64,000 nucleotides of DNA from Clostridiales bacterium (GCA_015056315.1 SVGN01000002.1:1-64000), one strand, 5' to 3'. Positions 41,234 to 50,331 are shown, counted from the first letter of the stretch. Notes: generated by a model from the sequence alone, not told the origin. Made by a program: numbers and translations.

Positions 41234-42262
41234 TTAAATGGTTTTAAGGAAGCTGGTGCGGCCCAGGCTTTCCAGCAGCTCGTAGTTCTCGATCACGTTG
41301 CCCAGACCGTCCGCAGCGCACTGCATGGGCTCCTTGGCCAGCAGCACGGGGATATCCAGCTCAGTGGCGATCATCTGATCGAGGCCGTAGAGCAGGGAGC
41401 CGCCGCCGGTAAGATAGATGCCGTTATGCATCACGTCGGCTGCCAGCTCCGGGGGAGTGCGCTCCAGTACGCGCTTGATGGCATCCAGAATGGCCAGGCA
41501 GGGCTCCCGGATGGCCTCATAGATCTGTGCGGAGGTGATCTCCGTGGTCTGGGGCAGGGTGGTTACCAGATCGCGGCCACGGATGCGGGCCCGGCGCACA
41601 TTGCGCAGCGGCAGGGCAGCGCCCAGATCCAGCTTTACCTCCTCGGCGGTGCGGTCGCCGATCTGGATGTTGAACTCCCGCTTGATGAAATTGATGATGG
41701 CTTCATCCATCTTGACGCCGCCCACACGGATGGAATTGCTGATGACGATGCCGCCCAGCGAGATGACCGCCACATCGGTGGTGCCGCCGCCGATATCCAC
41801 CACCATGCAGCCGGTGGGCTCGTACACGGGCAGGCCGCAGCCCAGAGCAGAAACGAAGGGCTTTTCGGCCAGAAGCACCTGCCGGGCGCCCGCCGCCATG
41901 GTCACCTCCCAAAGGGCACGGCGTTCGATGGCGGAGATGGAGCAGGGGTAGCTGACAAAAATGCGGGGACGGATCAGGTAGCTGGAGCCGATGGCCCGGT
42001 GGATGAAAAACTCCAGCAGCAGCTTGGTCATATCAAACTCGGTGATGACGCCCTCGTTCATGGGGCGTACCGCCATGATGCCCTCGGTGGTGCGGCCCAG
42101 CATGATCTTGGCATCGCCGCCGACGGCCTTTACCTTGCGGGTATTATCCGCATCCAGCACCATGATGGTGGGCTCGCTGACCACGATGCCCTTTTTCTTT
42201 TCGTATACCTGCGTATTGCTCGTGCCCAGATCGATACCCAGATCGTGCGCAATGATTCCCAT
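41234..42262 (-). CDS. mreB: Actin-like cell-shape protein MreB
   Basis: 342 residues with actin-fold ATPase motifs: 'DLGIDLGTSNTQVY' (phosphate 1), 'MVVDIGGGTTDVAVISLGG' (phosphate 2) and 'NGIYLTGGGSLLYGLD' (adenosine). MreB filaments under the membrane guide side-wall synthesis. It stands directly after maf, with mreC following. Confidence 0.96.
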   Translation of the reverse strand: MGIIAHDLGIDLGTSNTQVYEKKKGIVVSEPTIMVLDADNTRKVKAVGGDAKIMLGRTTEGIMAVRPMNEGVITEFDMTKLLLEFFIHRAIGSSYLIRPRIFVSYPCSISAIERRALWEVTMAAGARQVLLAEKPFVSALGCGLPVYEPTGCMVVDIGGGTTDVAVISLGGIVISNSIRVGGVKMDEAIINFIKREFNIQIGDRTAEEVKLDLGAALPLRNVRRARIRGRDLVTTLPQTTEITSAQIYEAIREPCLAILDAIKRVLERTPPELAADVMHNGIYLTGGGSLLYGLDQMIATELDIPVLLAKEPMQCAADGLGNVIENYELLESLGRTSFLKTI

Positions 42263-42290
42263 GTATCCACATCCATTCTTCTAACTCAGC

Positions 42291-42869
42291 TCACACAAAC
42301 AAAGACAGACCCAATTGGGTAAAGACCTCCGTGAGCACCTCCAGCGGCAGGCCGATCACATTGGTGGGGCTGCCCTGTATGCTCTGGATAAATGCGCCCG
42401 CACGGCCCTGGATGGCATAGGCACCGGCCTTGTCCATCGGCTCGCCGGTGGCGATGTAGCGGCGCAGGAGCTCGTCCCCTACCGGGAGAAAGGTGACCTC
42501 GGTGGTGGCTACCCGGTCGATAACGGTACCGTCGGGGCAGGCGATGCATACGCCCGTGTGCACCTGATGGCTGCGGCCGCTCAGCAGCCGGAGCATGCGC
42601 AGGGCATCCTCTTCGTTCTGAGGCTTCCCCAATACCTGATCCTCCACACAGACGAGGGTATCGGCGGCCAGCACCAGGCGGCCCGGGCAGCGGGCGGCCA
42701 CATCCATGCATTTGCGCCTTGCCAGCTCCTGTACCTGAGTCTTGCCATCGCCGGCGGCATCCTCGTTGGCACCGGAGGGTACGACCTGAAAGGGAATACC
42801 ATAAAAACCAAGCAGCTCCTGCCTTCTGGGCGAAGCGGAAGCCAGCACCATGGGTTCCCTGAGCACCAT
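42291..42869 (-). CDS. maf: Maf-like nucleoside triphosphate pyrophosphatase
   Basis: 192 residues from the ATG at 42869, with GGAGGAGGG upstream. 'LASASPRRQELLGFYG' at the N-terminus, 'LAADTLVCVEDQVLGKP' and 'RYIATGEPMDKAGAYAIQGRAGAF' are the three Maf motifs. It hydrolyses dTTP/UTP and modified nucleotides, and in some bacteria affects septation. First gene of the mre operon. Confidence 0.92.
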   Translation of the reverse strand: MVLREPMVLASASPRRQELLGFYGIPFQVVPSGANEDAAGDGKTQVQELARRKCMDVAARCPGRLVLAADTLVCVEDQVLGKPQNEEDALRMLRLLSGRSHQVHTGVCIACPDGTVIDRVATTEVTFLPVGDELLRRYIATGEPMDKAGAYAIQGRAGAFIQSIQGSPTNVIGLPLEVLTEVFTQLGLSLFV

Positions 42870-42909
42870 CGTTCGACCCCTCCTCCAAGTGGACATATCA
42901 AATCAGTTT

Positions 42910-42938
42910 ATTATAGCATAGTTTGGCAGAATGGGAAA
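42910..42938 (-). promoter_or_regulatory. Candidate promoter of the maf-mre operon
   Basis: On the minus strand, TATAAT (42910-42915) is a perfect -10 box. The -35 region 17 bases upstream (TTTCCC) is poor. Confidence 0.5.
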
Positions 42939-43000
42939 GTGCAAAAGGGCGATTCCCCATGGCTCACCTGTAAATTTCTCACCGGTTCCGGGGCAGAAAA

Positions 43001-43045
43001 AGCCCCCGGAGAACGGCCGGTTTCGCTGCCGTTCTCCGGGGGGCT
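43001..43045 (-). terminator. Strong terminator of the yqfC-era gene series
   Basis: AGCCCCCGGAGAACGGC (43001-43017) pairs with GCCGTTCTCCGGGGGGCT (43028-43045), and on the minus strand CTTTTT follows. Confidence 0.9.
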
Positions 43046-43068
43046 GTTGCGCTGTGCCGGTGGAGGAC

Positions 43069-43959
43069 TCACTCCTTGTTTTCGTAGCCCAGGGTGCGCA
43101 GGTCATCCATGCGGTTGCGCCAGTTTTCGCGCACCTTCACCCACAGCTGCAGGTGCACATGGGTGCCCAGCAGCGTTTCGATATCGGCACGGGCCTCCTG
43201 GCCGATGCGGCGCAGCATGGCGCCCTGCTTACCGATGATGATGCCCTTATGGGCTGCACGCTCGCAGTAAATGGTGGCGTGGATCTCGGTAAGGTTATCG
43301 CTCTGCTTGTTGATGGCCATCATCTCCACGCCGATACCGTGGGGCACCTCGTCCCGCAGGTGCAGGAGCGCCTTTTCGCGGATCAGCTCACCGCAGATGA
43401 GCCGCTCCGGCTGGTCGGTGATGGTATCGTCGGGGAAGTACTGGGGGCCTTCGGGCATGTAGCCGATGAGCAGCTGCTTCAGGTGCTCCACCCCATCGCC
43501 CTTGGCGGCGCTGACGGGCACGATATCGTCGTACCCGGCCTGAGCAAATTTCTCCATCAGGGCCAGAAGGGCTTCCTTCTTGAGCAGATCGATCTTGTTG
43601 AGCACCAGCGCCTTCTTTACCTTGTACTGGCTCATATCGGCCACGATACTCTCATCGTGCTTGCCGACAGCGGTGGCATCCACCATCACCACCAGGGCAT
43701 CGATGCCCTGCAGGGCTTCCTTGGCGGTCTGCATCATATACTCGCCCAAGCGGGTGCGGGGGGTGTGCAGGCCGGGGGTATCCAGAAAAACCAGCTGGTT
43801 CTCCTTCTCGGTATACACGCCCATGATGCGGTTACGGGTGGTCTGGGGCCGGTTGGAGACGATGGCCACCTTCTCGCCCACCATGGCGTTCATCAGCGTG
43901 CTTTTGCCCACATTAGGCCTGCCCACGATGGCAACAAAGCCGGAATGAAAAACAGACAT
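43069..43959 (-). CDS. era: Ribosome-assembly GTPase Era
   Basis: 296 residues. GTPase motifs: GRPNVGKST (G1), a switch with 'QTTRNRIMG', DTPGLHTP (G3) and 'NKIDLL' (G4). The C-terminal KH domain has 'GIIIGKQGAMLRRIGQEAR'. It binds the 3' end of 16S rRNA during 30S maturation. Last gene of the series that includes ybeY, another 16S processing factor. Confidence 0.95.
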   Translation of the reverse strand: MSVFHSGFVAIVGRPNVGKSTLMNAMVGEKVAIVSNRPQTTRNRIMGVYTEKENQLVFLDTPGLHTPRTRLGEYMMQTAKEALQGIDALVVMVDATAVGKHDESIVADMSQYKVKKALVLNKIDLLKKEALLALMEKFAQAGYDDIVPVSAAKGDGVEHLKQLLIGYMPEGPQYFPDDTITDQPERLICGELIREKALLHLRDEVPHGIGVEMMAINKQSDNLTEIHATIYCERAAHKGIIIGKQGAMLRRIGQEARADIETLLGTHVHLQLWVKVRENWRNRMDDLRTLGYENKE

Positions 43960-43980
43960 CTCTTTTCTCCTCCTTCGTAG

Positions 43981-44871
43981 TTACGGCAGATCCTTGGGGC
44001 CGAAACCGTGGGGCAGCAGCTGGGGCAGGGTGGTCTCCTCCACCTCTCCCCCATTGCCGGTCACCAGCAGGCGGATGCCCGGGGCAAACTCGTTGAGCAC
44101 CTGGCGGCAGGCACCGCAGGGATAGGGCAGCGCCCCGTTGGATGCGATGGCGATGGCGGTAAACTCGGTAACGCCCTCGCTGACAGCCTTGAACACCGCC
44201 GTGCGCTCGGCACAGTTGGTGAGGCCGTAGCTAGCGTTCTCAATGTTGCAGCCGGTATACACACGGCCATCGGCGCTGAGCAGGGCAGCACCCACCGCAT
44301 ACTTGCTGTAGGGCGAGTAGCTCTTCTGCATGGCCAGCCGGGCCAGGCGGCAAAGCTCCTCGTCGGAAGGGGCCAGAGCGCCGTCATCCCGGGTAACACC
44401 GGCCATTCCCAGAGCTTTTTCCTCCATCTTCCGCATCTCCTTCTTTTCGTCTTCTTCCATATGGTCGTAGCCCATCAGGTGGAACAGGGCGTGGGCCAGC
44501 AGGTAGCACATCTCCCGGCGCACGCTGTGGCCGTATTCCTCCGCCTGTGCCACCGCATGGGGGTAGGAAATGATGATATCTCCCAGCATGCAGGCACCCA
44601 GCTCCGGATCCCACTCCCGCCGGAGACGTTTGGGGCTCTGGCGGGCAGTCTCGCCCGGGCGGTAGTTGACGGAGGGGAAGCTGAGCACATCGGTGGCCCG
44701 ATCCACGCCCCGCATTTCCCGGTTGATCTGATGGATCTCCTCATCATCGGTCAAAAGCACATGCACGGCGCAGGGAAGCTCCACCTGCTCCGCCGCCTGG
44801 CAGCACATGGCCACCAGCTCCAACGGGGCATCCAGAGCTACGATCTCCCGGCTCTCCCACTCAATCTTCAT
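43981..44871 (-). CDS. ybeY: YbeY endoribonuclease fused to cytidine deaminase
   Basis: 296 residues in one frame. Residues 1-~155 are YbeY, with the zinc site 'HALFHLMGYDH' (H-x3-H-x5-H). Residues ~165-296 are a homotetrameric-type cytidine deaminase with 'GCNIENASYGLTNCAERTAVFKAV' (Cys, Glu) and 'PCGACRQVL' (Cys-x2-Cys). Usually ybeY, dgkA and cdd are separate genes in this cluster; here dgkA is missing and its flanking genes are joined. YbeY matures 16S rRNA ends; the deaminase salvages cytidine. Overlaps pgpH by 11 bases. Confidence 0.9.
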   Translation of the reverse strand: MKIEWESREIVALDAPLELVAMCCQAAEQVELPCAVHVLLTDDEEIHQINREMRGVDRATDVLSFPSVNYRPGETARQSPKRLRREWDPELGACMLGDIIISYPHAVAQAEEYGHSVRREMCYLLAHALFHLMGYDHMEEDEKKEMRKMEEKALGMAGVTRDDGALAPSDEELCRLARLAMQKSYSPYSKYAVGAALLSADGRVYTGCNIENASYGLTNCAERTAVFKAVSEGVTEFTAIAIASNGALPYPCGACRQVLNEFAPGIRLLVTGNGGEVEETTLPQLLPHGFGPKDLP

Positions 44872-47731
44872 GGTCTTCTCCTTGCGGTGCTTCGATCTTT
44901 TCGGTGTCGGGCTGCTCCGCTTTGGGGGCGGGCGCAGCGGCGGGCTGGGCCACGGGCGCAGCGGGCTGGGCTACAGGGGCTGCGGGCTTCTCTGCGGGCG
45001 CAGCGGTGGGCTGGGCGGCAGGCGCAGCGGGCTTTTCTGCGGGCGCAGCAGCGGGCTGGGCTATAGGAGCAGCGGGCTTTTCTGCGGAGGCAGCGGCGGG
45101 CTGGGCGGCAGGAGCAGCGGGCTTTTCTGCGGAGACAGCGGGCTGGGCCACAGGCGCAGCGGGCTTCTCTGCGGGCGCAGCAGCGGGCTGGGCAGCAGCA
45201 GGGGCAGCGGCAGGCTGGGCTACAGGGGCTGCGGGCTTCTCTGCGGGCGCAGCGACGGGCTGGGCCACAGGCGCAGCGGGCTGGGCTGCAGAGGCTGCGG
45301 GCTTCTCTGCGGGAGCCGCGACAGGCTGGACCACAGGCGCAGCGGGCTTGACCGCCCCAACCGGCTGGGCACCCGCCGCAGGCTTCGCAACCGCAGCACC
45401 CACGGCAGCAGCATTCGCAGCGGCCTGTGCTGCAGGTGCGGCGGGCTTGGCAGCGGCGGGCGCAGCAGGCTGCGCAGCCGCAGGCTCCTCCGTATCCGCC
45501 CGGCGAAGCTTGGCGGCCTCCACCCGGCTTTCGTTATGGTTTTCTTCGCTTGCAGCCGCTGCCGCATTCACGCGGGCAGCCGCCGCAGGGCTGATGGAGG
45601 GATACTCGATGCGCTCATGGAACACGCCCTTGAGCACCGTGGCAAAAGCCTGGCAGATCCGCTCCACATCCAGCAGGGTAAGGGGCGCTTCGTTGAGCTG
45701 CCCATCATCCAGCTTGCCGCGCACCAGCTTATGGATGAACTCCTCAATGGCCTGGGGCGTGGGGTTGGACATACTGCGCACGGCAGCCTCCACCGTATCG
45801 GCCAGCATGATGATGGCCGCCTCCTTGGTTTGGGGGCGGTGGCCGTCGTAGCGGAAATCGGCTACATCCACCGCCGCATCCCCGGCCTGCTGAGTGGCCT
45901 TATGGTAGAAATACATGACCGGGGTATCGCCGTGGTGCTCGGTGATAATGCTCTGGATCTCCGCAGGCAGACGATACTGCTGGGCAAGCACCAGACCATC
46001 CCGGGTATGGGCGGTAACGATGGCGGCGGAAACATAGGGGTTGGTATGCTCGTGGGGGTTATCCCCCAGCTGGTTCTCCTTGAAATACAGCGGACGCTTC
46101 AGCTTGCCGATATCGTGGAAATAGGCGCCGGCACGGGCCAGCAGTTGGTTGGCGTGCACGCTTTCGGCGGCAGCCTCCGCCAGATTGGCCACGATGATGC
46201 TGTGGTGATAGGTGCCGGAAGCCTCGATCAGCAGCCGCCGGAGCAGCGGATGATTGGGGTTGCTCAGTTCCATCAGCTTGGAGGGGGATGCCAGGTTGAA
46301 CATAGCCTCCACCAACGGATCCAACGCAATGGTCAGAATGGCCGCACCCGCAGCCGCTGCGCCGCTCCAGATGGCATCGGCGGCCACATCGTGCAGGGAG
46401 GTGTTGGTCATAAAGCCCACCACCAGGATCAGCGCCGCATTGACCACCGCCGTGATGATGCCGCACAGCAGGATCTGCTGACGGTTGGGCTTGTGACGGA
46501 CGATCATCAGGGCGGCCATACCGCCGATGAGCGTGGTAAGGATGATGTTGACCGTCTGGGCGCTGAAGGTGCTCTCGCTGCCGGTGGCAAGGGTGCCCAC
46601 GATCACCGTCATGCTCAGGCAGGCGGCCATGCCCTCCTTGGGGCCCAGCAGGCTGGTGAGCATCATTACGCACAGAAGCGTGGGCATCAGGTATACATTG
46701 ATCAGCTTGGCCAGTACGGAAATGCCCAGCGTGATGCACAGCGCCAGCATGATGATCAGCATCCGGTAGGGCTGGCGCAGCACCTCGGGGCAGAACAGAT
46801 GCAGCACCAGCAGCAGGATGCCGATGGCCACCAGCACCATGGCGATGGCGCTGACATACATCATGATATCCACATTGTCGTTATCCAGAAGGCCAAGGCT
46901 GCGCAGCATCTCCAGCTGGTTGTAGGTAACTCTTTCGCGGGCCAGAACAATGTTCTGCCCCTGCTTGTAGATGACCGGCTCCACAGTCTTGCGGGCTTCC
47001 TCCCGCAGGGCCTCGGTGGCGGTCTTGTCGATGAGCATGTTGGGCTGCATCACCTTGCGCAGGATGGGCGTTACCACGTTCTGCAACAGGTCGATCTCGG
47101 TCTTGTAGCCCACGATCTGCTGCAGGTACTGGATGGTCTCGCTGGTGTAACCTTCGCGGATGGTGGTGTTCATGATGTTCTCAACAGCCGCGGTAAGGTC
47201 TTCGCTCATATCCAGCATCTGCTGGTTGGTGGCGTGCAAAAGGGTCTGCATCTGGTAGCCCGCAAGGGTGAGCTGGGTAAGCTGGCCCTTGGCATAGTTC
47301 AGCTCGGCCTCGTTGAACTGGTAGGCCTGCTGGGCCTGCGGGTCGCCGGGGTGCTGCTGCTCCAGGATGGTGCGGCCATACTGCTGCACCGAATTGACCT
47401 GGCCAAGCACAGCCTCCAGGTTCTGCAATACCTCCGTGGTGACCGACTCGTTGAACACATAGCTGGGCTCCACCTTGGAGGCGGCCTCCTCCCGCTGGCG
47501 GGCGGTGCTCACCTCGTCCACCACATCCTTGGTGGCGGTGATGGTAGTATAGGAGATCTCGCCCACGCGCAGGTTATAGCGCTTGGGCGCGATGGCAACG
47601 GTCATCAGCACACAGAGGATCACCGCGCCGACCAGCAGCACGATGGTGGTGCGGGTGGCGGGAATGGCAAAAAACTCCCGCAGCGACCTGTGCTTGCGCG
47701 CTGTGGTTTTTTGGCGTCTACTGGGCATCAT
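44861..47731 (-). CDS. pgpH: 7TM-HD c-di-AMP phosphodiesterase PgpH with repeat tail
   Basis: 956 residues. One N-terminal helix, a large extracytoplasmic domain (~60-290), a seven-helix block (~300-510) and a cytosolic HD domain with 'GTYHHSIIVANLAEAAAESV', 'FHDIGKLKRP' and 'ITEHHGDT'. PgpH hydrolyses the second messenger c-di-AMP. From about residue 745 to the end it adds a tail of ~200 Ala/Pro/Lys/Glu repeats, not present in characterised relatives. It overlaps phoH by 14 bases and ybeY-cdd by 11. Confidence 0.9.
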   Translation of the reverse strand: MMPSRRQKTTARKHRSLREFFAIPATRTTIVLLVGAVILCVLMTVAIAPKRYNLRVGEISYTTITATKDVVDEVSTARQREEAASKVEPSYVFNESVTTEVLQNLEAVLGQVNSVQQYGRTILEQQHPGDPQAQQAYQFNEAELNYAKGQLTQLTLAGYQMQTLLHATNQQMLDMSEDLTAAVENIMNTTIREGYTSETIQYLQQIVGYKTEIDLLQNVVTPILRKVMQPNMLIDKTATEALREEARKTVEPVIYKQGQNIVLARERVTYNQLEMLRSLGLLDNDNVDIMMYVSAIAMVLVAIGILLLVLHLFCPEVLRQPYRMLIIMLALCITLGISVLAKLINVYLMPTLLCVMMLTSLLGPKEGMAACLSMTVIVGTLATGSESTFSAQTVNIILTTLIGGMAALMIVRHKPNRQQILLCGIITAVVNAALILVVGFMTNTSLHDVAADAIWSGAAAAGAAILTIALDPLVEAMFNLASPSKLMELSNPNHPLLRRLLIEASGTYHHSIIVANLAEAAAESVHANQLLARAGAYFHDIGKLKRPLYFKENQLGDNPHEHTNPYVSAAIVTAHTRDGLVLAQQYRLPAEIQSIITEHHGDTPVMYFYHKATQQAGDAAVDVADFRYDGHRPQTKEAAIIMLADTVEAAVRSMSNPTPQAIEEFIHKLVRGKLDDGQLNEAPLTLLDVERICQAFATVLKGVFHERIEYPSISPAAAARVNAAAAASEENHNESRVEAAKLRRADTEEPAAAQPAAPAAAKPAAPAAQAAANAAAVGAAVAKPAAGAQPVGAVKPAAPVVQPVAAPAEKPAASAAQPAAPVAQPVAAPAEKPAAPVAQPAAAPAAAQPAAAPAEKPAAPVAQPAVSAEKPAAPAAQPAAASAEKPAAPIAQPAAAPAEKPAAPAAQPTAAPAEKPAAPVAQPAAPVAQPAAAPAPKAEQPDTEKIEAPQGEDHED
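44930..45350 (-). repeat. Degenerate tandem repeats encoding the PgpH AP-rich tail
   Basis: Repeats of about 33-66 bases coding for APAEKPAAPVAQPA-like units, with variations. Such DNA is prone to length change between strains. Confidence 0.8.
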
Positions 47732-48707
47732 CGCTCAAACCCCTCCGCTTTCTTTCGTAGGCATCATAGGCCTTTACAACGGTCTGCACCAGATCGTGGC
47801 GCACCACGTCGCTCTGGTCCAGACGGATGATGGCTACCTCCGGCACATCGCTGAGTACCTCCAGCGCCTGCAAAAGGCCGCTCTGCTTGCCAAAGGGCAG
47901 GTCGGTCTGGGTGGCATCGCCGGTAACGACCACCCGGCTGCCCGCACCGAAGCGGGTCAGGAACATCTTCATCTGCTCGGGGGTGGTATTCTGGGCTTCA
48001 TCCAGAATGATGAAGCTGTCGGACAGGGTACGGCCGCGCATGTAGGCCAGCGGGGCCACCTCCAGCGCGCCCCGCTCCTGCAGGCGCTGGTAGCTCTCTG
48101 CGCCCATCATTTCGTAGAGCGCATCGAACAGAGGCCGCAGGTAGGGATCCACCTTCTGGCTCAGGTCGCCGGGCAGGAAGCCCAGCTTCTCGCCCGCCTC
48201 CACGGCAGGGCGGGTGAGCACGATGCGCTCCACCTCCTTGTTGCGCAGCGCCACCACCGCCAGTGCCATGGCAAGATAGGTCTTGCCTGTACCGGCGGGG
48301 CCCACCGCAAAGGTGAGCTCGTGCTCCCGGATGGCTTTTACATATTCGTACTGCCCGAAGGTCTTGCAGCGCACAGGGCGGCCCCGGTGGGTAATGGCCA
48401 CCGGCTCCTGGGGGATCTCATCCAGCCTGTCCAGCTGGCCCCGCTTCACAAGGCTGAGGGCATAGCGGAGAACAGTGCGGTCCACGGGCATATGGGCAGC
48501 ATAGAGCTGGCAGAGCTTATCGATCACCTGGGCGGTCATCTCCACAGCCTCTTCGGTGCCCTCCACCTCCAGCTCGGCGCCCCGCAGCGCCAGCTTTACC
48601 TTCAGCTCGTTCTCGATCAAGGGCAGATTACGTTCGTTGGCTCCAAGCAGCGAAAGGGAAGCCTCCATGCTCTCCAGCACGATCTTTCCCCGTACATTGC
48701 TAGTCAA
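47718..48707 (-). CDS. phoH: PhoH-family ATPase
   Basis: 329 residues. Walker A 'AVGPAGTGKTYLAMALAVVAL', Walker B 'SFIILDEAQNTTPEQMKMFLTRFG' and 'VVTGDATQTDLP' define the PhoH domain (~residues 115-315). PhoH-like proteins are RNA-linked ATPases or helicases. It has its own promoter and starts the phoH-pgpH-ybeY/cdd-era transcript. Confidence 0.93.
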   Translation of the reverse strand: MTSNVRGKIVLESMEASLSLLGANERNLPLIENELKVKLALRGAELEVEGTEEAVEMTAQVIDKLCQLYAAHMPVDRTVLRYALSLVKRGQLDRLDEIPQEPVAITHRGRPVRCKTFGQYEYVKAIREHELTFAVGPAGTGKTYLAMALAVVALRNKEVERIVLTRPAVEAGEKLGFLPGDLSQKVDPYLRPLFDALYEMMGAESYQRLQERGALEVAPLAYMRGRTLSDSFIILDEAQNTTPEQMKMFLTRFGAGSRVVVTGDATQTDLPFGKQSGLLQALEVLSDVPEVAIIRLDQSDVVRHDLVQTVVKAYDAYERKRRGLSDDAQ

Positions 48708-48782
48708 AAGGGCATGCCTCCGATCATGGCAGCGCTGCCGCCTGTGGGTACAGCTACGGCAGATGCCAGTTTATCAACCTAT

Positions 48783-48811
48783 ATCATACATGAATCTGCC
48801 CAATTGGTCAA
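48783..48811 (-). promoter_or_regulatory. SigA promoter of phoH
   Basis: On the minus strand, TTGACC (48806-48811) and TATGAT (48783-48788) are 17 bases apart, upstream of phoH and downstream of yqfD. It would give the housekeeping part of the series vegetative expression independent of the sporulation genes. Confidence 0.7.
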
Positions 48812-48830
48812 CAAATCATTATGCTTCGGG

Positions 48831-50006
48831 CTATGGGGCACCCTCGGGGTCAATGCACAGGTCTGCGGGAAACTCCCCTTTGACGGTGGCATACACATAA
48901 CCGCCGCTCACCTCCGCCTCCAGCCATTGCCGGGTGATGCGGAAGCCCCGCAGCTTCTGCCTGAGAAGCAGGGAGGCGGCCTCCTCCGCCTCGGCCTTTA
49001 CCTCTGCCACCGGGCGCAGAACGTTTTCCAGCGCCACCTCCCGGTATTCATCCACCCGGTACCATAAGGGAAAGAAGCAGCCCACCACCGGGGTCTCCCT
49101 TCGGTACAGGGCTGAGGTCAGGTAAGCGGGGGTCTCCGGCTGCCGGGGCAGACAGAACCAGGGCGTGCACAGCTGCGTAACTGCCCCGCTGCGCCCGGTC
49201 TCCCGGCTTTCGGCCGCCTCAAGCGGGATGCGCACCGTCGCTTCCTCCCAGCAGCGGGCCACCACCCGGCCACGGGCACAGACCGGGAGCAGCTCCCCAT
49301 CCCTCCCCCGCTCCTGCCCCCGGATCAGCAGCTGGCCTGCCAGCACCGCATCCCCCGGCTTGACCACGGCGGTGCCCGCATACACCTCCACCGCCTGCAC
49401 CACCCCATCCCGGGCGGCGTAGAGATCGGCAGGGGTCTCCGAGGGCAGCGCCGGAGCGGGCACCCCCTGGGTGCATTCCACGGTGAGGGTCACATTGCTC
49501 ACATAGGCCCGGAACCAGGCCACCTCCGGGTAGCGCCGCTGCAGCAGCAGGGCCAGCTTTTTGGCATCCATCGACGCTTTGCGCATGCCGGGGCCGATCC
49601 CCTCCGCTTGCAGATAGGCGGCGATATCCGCCCGGTACGGGCCCGCCCCTTCAATGCGCACCAGCCAGACGAACTGCATCAGAAAAACCAGCAGCGCACA
49701 GGCCAGCGCCGCCCCCGCCAGCAGGCCCGGGCGGCCAAGGAGCCGCATAAGCCACGCCCCTGTACCCACAGGGGCAGCGTTTTCCATGCGCCAGCCCTTT
49801 TCCCGGGCAATGGCGGCGATCCTTTCCAGATCGGCGCTGCGGCAGGTGCATTCCAGGCTGCGCAGATCCACCCGGCAGACCCGCACCAGTGTGATCTCCT
49901 GCTTGCGCAGCGTGTTGAGGAACCGCTCCAGATTGAGGCCGGAAACGGTAAAACGGTGGTGCAGACAGCCAGGAGAGGGCCACCGCCGGAAAAACTGCTT
50001 CAGCAT
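48831..50006 (-). CDS. yqfD: Sporulation protein YqfD
   Basis: 391 residues from the ATG at 50006. An N-terminal ~90 residues, one membrane helix (LLAGAALACALLVFLMQFVWLVRIEG) and a large outer domain with 'DGVVQAVEVYAGTAVVKPGDAVLAGQLLIRG', the YqfD signature. It is mother-cell expressed and needed for efficient sporulation in Bacillus, with unknown biochemistry. 8 bases after yqfC. Confidence 0.88.
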   Translation of the reverse strand: MLKQFFRRWPSPGCLHHRFTVSGLNLERFLNTLRKQEITLVRVCRVDLRSLECTCRSADLERIAAIAREKGWRMENAAPVGTGAWLMRLLGRPGLLAGAALACALLVFLMQFVWLVRIEGAGPYRADIAAYLQAEGIGPGMRKASMDAKKLALLLQRRYPEVAWFRAYVSNVTLTVECTQGVPAPALPSETPADLYAARDGVVQAVEVYAGTAVVKPGDAVLAGQLLIRGQERGRDGELLPVCARGRVVARCWEEATVRIPLEAAESRETGRSGAVTQLCTPWFCLPRQPETPAYLTSALYRRETPVVGCFFPLWYRVDEYREVALENVLRPVAEVKAEAEEAASLLLRQKLRGFRITRQWLEAEVSGGYVYATVKGEFPADLCIDPEGAP

Positions 50007-50014
50007 GGCACCCT

Positions 50015-50275
50015 TCACCCCTTTGGCCGGTAGGAGAGCTTTTCGATCTTGCCCAGCACCACCAGCCCATCCCGGTCGTAGCGGCTCAGCGACAGCCGCT
50101 GCCCGGTAATGACCAGATGCCCGCACAGGGTCTTGAGGATGATCTCCTTTTCGGTGCAGGCATACACGCCCTGGTGCTGCTCCACCACCACCTTCTCATC
50201 CCCTACCAATACGGAGCGGGGCCAGCCCAGTACCAGTTCTTTGGGAATATCCGCCTGCTTCAGCCGATCCAACAT
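50015..50275 (-). CDS. yqfC: Sporulation protein YqfC
   Basis: 86 residues from the ATG at 50275 (GGGGGAGG upstream). 'LVLGWPRSVLVGDEKVVVEQHQGVYACTEKEIILKTLCGHLVITGQ' is the conserved YabP/YqfC family core. Length and the yqfC-yqfD order are typical. A SigE-like promoter lies upstream. Confidence 0.9.
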   Translation of the reverse strand: MLDRLKQADIPKELVLGWPRSVLVGDEKVVVEQHQGVYACTEKEIILKTLCGHLVITGQRLSLSRYDRDGLVVLGKIEKLSYRPKG

Positions 50276-50301
50276 AGGTGCCTCCCCCAGTTTTTTGCCA
50301 A

Positions 50302-50331
50302 AGCATATGCTTTGGGGGCACAAGAAAATGC
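50302..50331 (-). promoter_or_regulatory. Candidate SigE promoter of yqfC-yqfD
   Basis: On the minus strand, GCATTTT (50325-50331), a 15-base spacer and CATATGCT (50302-50309) approximate the SigE consensus, and yqfC-yqfD are SigE genes in Bacillus. The -10 lies inside a perfect palindrome, CCAAAGCATATGCTTTGG (50298-50315). Confidence 0.55.
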
